A DNA stretch of 12,428 nt, from NCBI GenBank assembly GCA_949745625.1, contig CATJZR010000103.1:1-12428 (forward strand). Direction: 5' to 3'. Origin of the DNA: an uncultured Eubacteriales bacterium (lineage in GTDB: Bacteria; Bacillota; Clostridia; Christensenellales; Borkfalkiaceae). A program made the position numbers and the translations under genes. Positions 8,153-12,428 of this stretch are shown here, in pieces. Positions within the stretch are counted from its first letter, which is position 1. Each line of letters begins with the position of its first letter. Below the pieces are notes generated by a model. The model was not told the origin of the DNA and ran no database searches. It saw nothing but the letters and a program-made list of their open reading frames with translations.

Positions 8153-8181
8153 ATTATAAACCAACGCGCCCGAATTGTCAA
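8153..8181 (-). promoter_or_regulatory. Consensus sigma-A promoter of valS
   Basis: The minus strand reads TTGACA (8181-8176), 17 bases, TATAAT (8158-8153), a perfect match to consensus. The leader would be only about 20 bases, so there is no room for a T-box. The -35 hexamer overlaps the -35 of the divergent importer promoter. Confidence 0.88.
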
Positions 8182-8203
8182 ATATAACTTCGAGCCGCAT
8201 AAT
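8175..8203 (+). promoter_or_regulatory. Promoter of the ABC importer operon
   Basis: TTGTCA (8175-8180), 17 bases, CATAAT (8198-8203). A further TATTAT at 8207-8212 could serve as an alternative -10 with poor spacing. The leader would be about 30 bases, too short for a TPP or other metabolite riboswitch. Confidence 0.6.
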
Positions 8204-8239
8204 ATGTATTATTAAATTTTTAAGAAGGAGAAAAAAACT

Positions 8240-9235
8240 TTGAAAAAAATAATCTCGGTAATTACTGCGGCACTCGTCGCGCTGGCGATACCCGTCACGT
8301 TCGCGGCGTGCGGCGGCAAAGACAATAAAACGATAAGAATCAACGAGGTTACCCACTCGATATTCTACGCACCCCTCTATCTTGCGGACGCACTCGGATA
8401 CTTTTCCGACGAGGGCTATGAAATAACATTAACCAACGGCGGCGGCGCGGACGCGACTATGGCTGCCGTTCTGTCGGGCGGCGCAGACGTAGGCTTCTGC
8501 GGCCCCGAGGCGGCTATCTACGTAAACAAGGGCGACAGCGACGACTCGCCTAAGGTATTCGGTCAGCTTACCAAGCGCGACGGAAGCTTTTTGGTTGGCA
8601 GAACGCCGCAGCCCGACTTTAAGTGGTCTGATTTGAACGGCAAGGAAATTCTTGCAGGCAGAAAGGGCGGCGTGCCCGCAATGACGTTCGAATACGTGGT
8701 TAAAAGCGGCAATATAGACTGCACGCTCAACTACGACGTGGCGTTCAATATGATGACCCCCGCATTCGAGAGCGGTATTGCCGACTACTGCACCATGTTC
8801 GAGCCTGTGGCGTCCGAATATCAGGCGCAGGGCAAGGGCTATATCGTGGCTTCTGTCGGTCAGGAATCGGGCGAAATCCCCTACACCTGTTTTATGGCGA
8901 AGCAGAGCTATATCAACAAAAACGGCGAGGCCGTGGACGCGCTTTTAAAGGCGGTTACGCGGGCGGTCAAATACATCAACGAAACCGACAGCGACACCGT
9001 TGCGGGATACCTTACGAAATACTTCGACGGCACAAGCAAAACAAGCATAAAGATGTCGCTTGACAGCTACAAGTCGATTGACGCGTGGGTTACCAATATG
9101 GCCATGAAGGAAGCCGCATTCAATAAATTGCAGGACGTTATAGAGCTTGCGGGCGAACTTGACGGACGCGTTAAATTCGGAGACGTAGTTATTACAGACG
9201 CCGCGCAAAGGATATACGAAGAAATTTACAAATAA
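8240..9235 (+). CDS. ABC importer substrate-binding lipoprotein, NMT1/THI5/SsuA-like
   Basis: The protein has 331 residues. It begins at a TTG (8240) with AAGGAG 9 bases upstream; no ATG gives the signal peptide. A basic start and hydrophobic segment end in TFAACGG, with Cys24 as the probable lipid anchor, although Phe at -3 is not the commonest lipobox residue. The mature part begins TIRINEVTHSIFYAPLYLA and continues with GYFSDEGYEITLTNGGGADATMAAVLSGGADVG spread over about residues 58-90, the characteristic first lobe of the NMT1/SsuA/TauA family. This family binds small molecules such as thiamine-pyrimidine precursors, sulfonates, nitrate or riboflavin outside the membrane. The ligand cannot be read from sequence here, and no riboswitch or biosynthetic neighbour points to one. 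The stop overlaps the next start by one base (TAATG). Confidence 0.9.
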   Translation: MKKIISVITAALVALAIPVTFAACGGKDNKTIRINEVTHSIFYAPLYLADALGYFSDEGYEITLTNGGGADATMAAVLSGGADVGFCGPEAAIYVNKGDSDDSPKVFGQLTKRDGSFLVGRTPQPDFKWSDLNGKEILAGRKGGVPAMTFEYVVKSGNIDCTLNYDVAFNMMTPAFESGIADYCTMFEPVASEYQAQGKGYIVASVGQESGEIPYTCFMAKQSYINKNGEAVDALLKAVTRAVKYINETDSDTVAGYLTKYFDGTSKTSIKMSLDSYKSIDAWVTNMAMKEAAFNKLQDVIELAGELDGRVKFGDVVITDAAQRIYEEIYK

Positions 9236-9960
9236 TGCTGAAATTCGAAAATATAACTTATACCTATCACACTAAAGAGGGCGAAACCACGGCGGTAAAG
9301 GACTTGACCTTTACCGTCGAGGACGGACAGTTCGTTTCGGTAATCGGTCCGTCGGGGTGCGGCAAAACAACAATACTTTCGCTTGCTGCGGGAATTTTGG
9401 CGCCTTCCTCGGGCGAGGTGAAACGCGGTGGCGGCGAATTCGGATATATGCTGCAACGCGACGCGCTGTTCCCCTGGCGCAGCGTCGAGCAGAATATCTT
9501 TTTGCCGTTGGAAGTAAAAAAACGCAACACCCCCGAAATGCGGCAAAAGGCAGTTGCGCTTGCCGAAAAATACGGTTTGAAGGACTTTTTGAAAAAGAGC
9601 CCCAACCAGCTTTCGGGCGGTATGCGGCAGCGCGTCGCGCTGATACGCACGCTTGCGGCAGAGCCCGATATGCTTATGCTTGGCGAGCCGTTTTCCGCAC
9701 TGGACTACCAGACCCGGCTTGAAGTATGCGATGACGTTCAAAGCATAATAAAGGGCGAGAAAAAGACCGCGCTGCTTGTAACGCACGATATTTCCGAAGC
9801 CATCGCGCTTTCAGACAAGGTTGTCGTGCTGTCCGCGCGCCCCGCAAGGGTCGTTGCCGAGCATAAAATAGCGTTCGGCGACGGCAGCCCCAAAAAGCGC
9901 AGAGAATGTCCCGAATTTTCGCAGACATTCGAAATACTTAGAAAAGAACTCGGCATTTGA
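9235..9960 (+). CDS. ABC importer ATP-binding protein, SsuB/TauB-like, with altered Walker B
   Basis: The protein has 241 residues. Walker A is GPSGCGKTT (38-46), the Q-loop Gln is at 74, and the signature is LSGGMRQR (126-133). The D-loop is SALD (154-157) and the switch His is H184. The Walker B segment reads LMLGEPF: the catalytic Glu151 is kept but the preceding Asp is Gly150, coded by GGC at 9682-9684. All other features are those of a working NitT/TauT-type ATPase that powers uptake through the adjacent permease. The ATG is joined to the binding-protein stop as TAATG with no strong ribosome site of its own, so translational coupling is likely. A GC-rich hairpin follows just after its stop. 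Confidence 0.93.
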   Translation: MLKFENITYTYHTKEGETTAVKDLTFTVEDGQFVSVIGPSGCGKTTILSLAAGILAPSSGEVKRGGGEFGYMLQRDALFPWRSVEQNIFLPLEVKKRNTPEMRQKAVALAEKYGLKDFLKKSPNQLSGGMRQRVALIRTLAAEPDMLMLGEPFSALDYQTRLEVCDDVQSIIKGEKKTALLVTHDISEAIALSDKVVVLSARPARVVAEHKIAFGDGSPKKRRECPEFSQTFEILRKELGI

Positions 9961-9961
9961 C

Positions 9962-9984
9962 CGCCCTGCCGCGCGCGGCGGGCG
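9962..9984 (+). promoter_or_regulatory. GC-rich hairpin between ATPase and permease genes
   Basis: CGCCC (9962-9966) pairs with GGGCG (9980-9984) and GCCG (9968-9971) with CGGC (9976-9979), with one bulged T and a 4-base loop. It begins 2 bases after the ATPase stop and ends just before the AAGGA of the permease. There is no T-run, so it is not a terminator. It may affect mRNA decay or permease translation; the role is inferred. Confidence 0.5.
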
Positions 9985-9998
9985 ATAAGGAAATACCT

Positions 9999-10805
9999 AT
10001 GAAAAACAAAAAAGACAACAATTTCTCGCGCGAGCACCTCGCGTATCTGAGAAAGGAAAGAAACAAAAAAATTGTAATTACCGTATCGAGAATACTCATT
10101 CTCGTTGCGATACTCGGAATATGGGAGCTATGCGCGCAGGTGAAGCTGATTGACCCGTTCATAACCAGCTCGCCCTCGCGCGTGGTGAAAACCATAGGCG
10201 ATTTGATAAAAAACGGAACTCTGTTTTACCATATCGGAATAACTCTAGGCGAGACGATTGCAGGCTTTGCAATAGCCGTGGTGCTCGGTTATTCAATAGC
10301 CGTGCTGCTTTGGGCGAGCGACAGCGCAATGAAAATACTCGAACCGTATATCGTGGTTTTGAATTCGCTGCCGAAAATTGCGTTGGGTCCGCTGATAATA
10401 ATATGGATAGGCACGGGCTACACGGCGATAATTTTTATGACCGTAATCGTTTCGATTATAGTTTGTATAATGAACTCGCTTGCAGGCTTTATCGCGGTTG
10501 ACAGAACCAAGCTTTTGCTTATGCGTTCTATGGGTGCAGGCAAGGTGACGACGCTGCGCAAGCTGATTATGCCCGCCTCCCTCCCCGCGCTTATGAACAC
10601 GCTGAAAGTCGCCGTAGGGCTTGCCTGGATAGGCTCGATAATGGGCGAATACATCGTTTCCAAAGCAGGGCTGGGCTACCTGATAGTTTACGGCGGGCAG
10701 GTTTTCAAGCTTGACCTTGTTATGACGGCGACGTTTATCCTCTGCCTGCTTGCAGGCGGAATGTACGGCATAATAGCCATAATCGAAAAACGCTTCAACA
10801 AATAA
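9999..10805 (+). CDS. ABC importer permease, SsuC/TauC-like
   Basis: The protein has 268 residues, the usual length for this family. The start is ATG at 9999, with AAGGA about 7 bases upstream. A longer frame opens at a TTG (9957) that overlaps the ATPase stop, but it adds a Pro/Arg/Ala-rich tail with no ribosome site. After a basic cytoplasmic N-terminus there are about six hydrophobic segments. The BPD_transp_1 coupling motif lies near residues 185-205 (RSMGAGKVTTLRKLIMPASL) and contacts the ATPase. The sequence AWIGSIMGEYIVSKAGLGYLI is the conserved late-membrane region of NitT/TauT permeases. It forms the membrane channel for the substrate delivered by the lipoprotein encoded two genes upstream. 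A strong hairpin terminator follows the stop. Confidence 0.93.
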   Translation: MKNKKDNNFSREHLAYLRKERNKKIVITVSRILILVAILGIWELCAQVKLIDPFITSSPSRVVKTIGDLIKNGTLFYHIGITLGETIAGFAIAVVLGYSIAVLLWASDSAMKILEPYIVVLNSLPKIALGPLIIIWIGTGYTAIIFMTVIVSIIVCIMNSLAGFIAVDRTKLLLMRSMGAGKVTTLRKLIMPASLPALMNTLKVAVGLAWIGSIMGEYIVSKAGLGYLIVYGGQVFKLDLVMTATFILCLLAGGMYGIIAIIEKRFNK

Positions 10806-10809
10806 ATTG

Positions 10810-10835
10810 CCCGCGCGTTCTTATGAACGCGCGGG
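10810..10835 (+). terminator. Terminator of the ABC importer operon, shared with the convergent repressor gene
   Basis: An 11-base perfect inverted repeat (10810-10820 with 10825-10835, CCCGCGCGTTC and its complement) has a 4-base loop. On the plus strand it is followed by TTAAATTTTT. It sits between the permease stop and the stop of the convergent XRE gene. The minus-strand tail (CAATTTATTTG) is weaker but may also end that transcript. Confidence 0.88.
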
Positions 10836-10843
10836 TTAAATTT

Positions 10844-11062
10844 TTAATCTATTAAACATAATAAATAATCTGTTGATATGTCAAAAAACTCAGCTAAATT
10901 AATTAACACATCAATACTTAATTTTGATGTCCCCTTTTCATATTGACAAACCGTATTTGTCGCTACCCCTATTGCATTAGCCAAATCAGCTTGTTTAATA
11001 TGTTGTGCTACTCTCAATTCTTTAATTCTTTTACCTATATCTACCATATTAATTTCTTTCAT
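10844..11062 (-). CDS. Small XRE-family helix-turn-helix repressor
   Basis: The 72 residues are almost entirely a Cro/C1-type HTH domain. The pattern IGKRIKELRVAQHIKQADLANAIGV runs from residue 9, and the recognition helix is near TNTVCQYEKG (36-45). It continues LSIDVLINLAEFFDISTDYLL, which is typical of Firmicutes XRE repressors. There is no second domain for ligand binding. An ATG at 11047 (67 residues) is an alternative start, and neither ATG has a clear ribosome site. The gene is clearly more AT-rich than its neighbours, which suggests transfer. It is divergent from the DUF6809-like gene across a region with three copies of a TACAGA-type dyad. One copy covers its own start codon, which points to autoregulation and to repression of the neighbour. 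Confidence 0.9.
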   Translation of the reverse strand: MKEINMVDIGKRIKELRVAQHIKQADLANAIGVATNTVCQYEKGTSKLSIDVLINLAEFFDISTDYLLCLID

Positions 11063-11068
11063 ACAGAT
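11054..11068. promoter_or_regulatory. Degenerate third operator over the repressor start codon
   Basis: TTCTTTCATACAGAT matches the upstream operator TTCTGTATTACAGAA at 11 of 15 positions and keeps one full TACAGA half-site (11062-11067). It covers the ATG of the XRE gene at 11062. Binding here could limit the repressor's own expression. Because it is degenerate, chance is possible. Confidence 0.4.
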
Positions 11069-11094
11069 ATTTTACTACATTTGTATAAAAATAG

Positions 11095-11123
11095 TTGACA
11101 TTTCTGTATTACAGAATTATTAT
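11095..11123 (+). promoter_or_regulatory. Promoter of the DUF6809-like gene
   Basis: TTGACA (11095-11100), exactly 17 bases, TATTAT (11118-11123). The spacer contains operator 1 almost end to end. The predicted start lies near 11130, at operator 2. The opposite strand carries a TATAAT at 11124-11119 but no convincing -35, so the repressor's own promoter is not resolved. Confidence 0.8.
11102..11116. promoter_or_regulatory. Operator 1, perfect dyad in the promoter spacer
   Basis: TTCTGTATTACAGAA is a perfect 15-base dyad centred on 11109. It lies wholly between the -35 and -10 hexamers of the plus-strand promoter, the classic position for blocking RNA polymerase. The adjacent XRE protein is the likely binder. 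Confidence 0.75.
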
Positions 11124-11129
11124 AAATAT

Positions 11130-11144
11130 ATCTGTAATACAGAA
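11130..11144. promoter_or_regulatory. Operator 2, dyad at the predicted transcription start
   Basis: ATCTGTAATACAGAA contains a perfect 13-base dyad (11131-11143, centre 11137) with the same half-sites as operator 1. The centres are 28 bases apart, slightly under three helical turns, so repressor dimers could sit on nearly the same face. Confidence 0.72.
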
Positions 11145-11165
11145 ATTGGTTTTAGGAGTTACAAA

Positions 11166-11477
11166 ATGGAAAATTCGCTTATTTACGACCTGCTTTTAAT
11201 GGACAAGCTTGGACCGTACCGCGAAGAATTAAGAAAGGTTGAGGACTACTTTTTTAAACAAAAGCAGCAATCGCAGCAACAGTTAGAGCAGACGTTGAAC
11301 GGGGAACAGTTAAAACTTTTAAATGATTTTATGCACTATTGCGAGTTGCACGAGGAGGGTATTAGTTTTCAGGTAGAAACAAGGGCGTTGAACTTCGGCA
11401 TAAAAATAGGCGTACAGCTACAAAATTCAATAAAGGATTTATACAAATATTTCGACGAAGAAAACGATTACGAATAA
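11166..11477 (+). CDS. Small DUF6809-like protein
   Basis: The 103-residue protein starts at an ATG with AGGAG (11154-11158) 7 bases upstream. It is mostly helical: an N-terminal half with a coiled segment rich in Lys and Gln (about 25-45), then LNGEQLKLLNDFMHYC. It ends in a pattern (about 70-90, ALNFGIKIGVQLQNSI) resembling the F-x-x-G-F-x-x-G end of DUF6809 proteins, which are small Firmicutes proteins of unknown function. It has no signal peptide or membrane helix, so it is cytoplasmic. It is divergent from an XRE repressor and its promoter carries two operators, so it is probably kept off until the repressor is relieved. The family assignment is from memory of the pattern and is moderate; the function is unknown. 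Confidence 0.8.
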   Translation: MENSLIYDLLLMDKLGPYREELRKVEDYFFKQKQQSQQQLEQTLNGEQLKLLNDFMHYCELHEEGISFQVETRALNFGIKIGVQLQNSIKDLYKYFDEENDYE

Positions 11478-11483
11478 AAAGCC

Positions 11484-11506
11484 GCGCACGGCTGTTTGCC
11501 GTGCGC
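11484..11506. terminator. Bidirectional terminator between the DUF6809-like gene and proS
   Basis: A 9-base perfect inverted repeat (11484-11492 with 11498-11506, GCGCACGGC) has a 5-base loop. On the minus strand it is followed by GGCTTTTTATT, a good tail for ending proS transcripts. The plus-strand tail (AGTTTATTGTC) is weaker but adequate for the convergent small gene. Confidence 0.82.
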
Positions 11507-11531
11507 AGTTTATTGTCATTTATTTAAAGCT

Positions 11532-12428
11532 TTAATAAGCGCGGGCAAAGTATACCTTGCTTTGCGCCTTTTTGCCGCATACGGCGCATTTTTCCGCCGT
11601 ATCGTCCGAAATCACCCTTGCAGTGGCGGCGGTTTCCGCCTTAATTTTATCCTCGCACTCGCGGCAGCCGCACCAGCCCGCTTTTACGAAATTGCCGTTC
11701 TCGACGCCCTCTAAAATTCCCGCAAGGCTGTCCGCATCTACCACGTGCTTGTCGCGCCGTACGCGCGCCGCTTCGAGCATATCCTTTTGAACGGTATTCA
11801 AAAGACCGATTACCTCTTCCGCAATTCCTTCGAGAGAGTATTCCTCTTTTACGAGAGTGTCGCGGCGGAAAATAAGCGCTTTGCCCGCCTCTATATCGCG
11901 CGGTCCCAACTCAATCCTCAAAGGTACGCCTTTAAGCTCCCACTCGTTGAACTTCCAGCCGGGGCTTGCGTCGGTTTCGTCAAGCGCCACCCTTACTCCC
12001 GCCTTTTCAAGAAGGGCCTTAACCTCGGCACACTTTTCAAGCACGCCGCCCTTCTTCGCCGCAATGGGTACTATTACAACCTGCGTGGGTGCAACTTTCG
12101 GAGGCAATAACAGACCGCGTTCGTCGCCGTGCGCCATTATCAGTGCGCCTATAAGGCGTGTAGATACCCCCCAGCTTGAAGTATATACAAGCTTTTGCGC
12201 GCCGTCCTTATCGAGAAATTTTATATCAAAAGCCTTTGCAAAGTTCTGACCGAGGAAATGCGAGGTTCCCGCCTGCAAGCTTTTGCCGTCCTTCATCATT
12301 GCTTCCATACCGTATGTCGCGACTGCGCCCGCAAATTTTTCTTTCTCGGTCTTTTTGCCGCATATTACGGGAATTGCAAGGCAGTTTTCGGCAAATTCCT
12401 TATACACGCCGAGCATTCTCATAGTTTC
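11532..12428 (-). CDS. proS: Prolyl-tRNA synthetase, C-terminal 299 codons (cut by window edge)
   Basis: The frame is open at the right edge; codons GAA ACT precede the first ATG, so that ATG is internal. The conserved order of the archaeal/eukaryal-type ProRS is plain: ETMRMLGVYKEF, IPVICGKKTEKEKFAGA, LQAGTSHFLGQNFAKAFDI, TSSWGVSTRLIGALIMAHGD and LLLPPKVAPTQVVIVPI. These cover motifs 2 and 3 of the class II catalytic core and the start of the anticodon-binding domain. The protein ends with the type-specific zinc domain (CGCREC, then CAVCGK) and a terminal Tyr (FARAY). This compact form, without the bacterial editing insertion, is common in Clostridia. It charges tRNA-Pro in the cytoplasm. 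It is convergent with the DUF6809-like gene and ends at the shared hairpin. Confidence 0.96.
   Translation of the reverse strand, partial: ETMRMLGVYKEFAENCLAIPVICGKKTEKEKFAGAVATYGMEAMMKDGKSLQAGTSHFLGQNFAKAFDIKFLDKDGAQKLVYTSSWGVSTRLIGALIMAHGDERGLLLPPKVAPTQVVIVPIAAKKGGVLEKCAEVKALLEKAGVRVALDETDASPGWKFNEWELKGVPLRIELGPRDIEAGKALIFRRDTLVKEEYSLEGIAEEVIGLLNTVQKDMLEAARVRRDKHVVDADSLAGILEGVENGNFVKAGWCGCRECEDKIKAETAATARVISDDTAEKCAVCGKKAQSKVYFARAY

Noticed and set aside
8127..8239. T-box leader for valS or TPP riboswitch for the importer
   Set aside because: Both leaders predicted from the promoters are about 20-30 bases, and no T-box or thi-box sequence is present.
9957..9998. TTG start for the permease overlapping the ATPase stop
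   Set aside because: It adds a low-complexity Pro/Arg/Ala tail without a ribosome site, while ATG at 9999 has AAGGA. The stretch is better explained by the hairpin.
8240..10805. Assigning the importer to thiamine precursor, sulfonate or nitrate uptake
   Set aside because: The family covers all of these, and neither a riboswitch nor a pathway gene nearby discriminates.
10844..11477. Toxin-antitoxin module
   Set aside because: The genes are divergent rather than in tandem, and the 103-residue protein has no toxin motif. A repressor with a regulated target fits better.
12417..12422. ATG at 12422 as the start of proS
   Set aside because: The frame continues to the edge as Glu-Thr before it, and ETMRML is a conserved internal segment of ProRS.

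Overview
The window looks like chromosomal DNA from a low- to mid-GC Gram-positive anaerobe, most likely an uncultured gut-type member of Clostridia (Bacillota). The reasons are strong AGGAG-type ribosome sites, consensus sigma-A promoters, Cys-anchored lipoproteins, cysteine-containing surface repeats of a kind common in Firmicutes, an archaeal/eukaryal-type prolyl-tRNA synthetase and a DUF6809-like small protein. The taxonomic placement is inference. There are no rRNA, tRNA, CRISPR or transposase features.

Layout. (1) Positions 1-3810, minus strand: an unusual membrane pair. The 1121-residue protein joins a degenerate glycoside hydrolase family 3 (GH3) body and FN3-like domain to two membrane helices and a C-terminal domain that reads as a decayed AAA+ ATPase. 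Twelve bases downstream starts a second membrane protein, cut by the window edge. The pair has its own promoter. (2) Positions 3957-8126, minus strand: valS followed after 9 bases by a secreted lipoprotein with tandem Cys repeats and a ComEC-like metallo-beta-lactamase (MBL) domain, closed by a 13-bp hairpin terminator. (3) Positions 8240-10805, plus strand: a complete three-gene ABC importer of the NitT/TauT (SsuABC/TauABC) class, transcribed away from valS. The two divergent promoters share almost the same -35 bases. (4) Positions 10844-11477: an AT-rich two-gene island of an XRE repressor and a divergent DUF6809-like gene. TCTGTA-N-TACAGA operators lie between them, one exactly inside the promoter spacer, and terminators flank the island. 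(5) Positions 11532-12428, minus strand: the C-terminal 299 codons of proS, open at the right edge.

How they work together. The two aminoacyl-tRNA synthetases are housekeeping genes. The importer is a self-contained operon, but its ATPase has Gly in place of the Walker B Asp. The most promising undescribed system is the left-hand pair. A GH3-like protein has lost both the KHF motif and the nucleophile motif, is predicted to lie in the cytoplasm, and is fused to a pseudo-AAA+ module. It is coupled to a second membrane protein whose truncated sequence begins like the membrane-anchored entry to another such module. A scaffold or sensor plus active ATPase arrangement is the working hypothesis, and the sequence beyond position 1 would test it.
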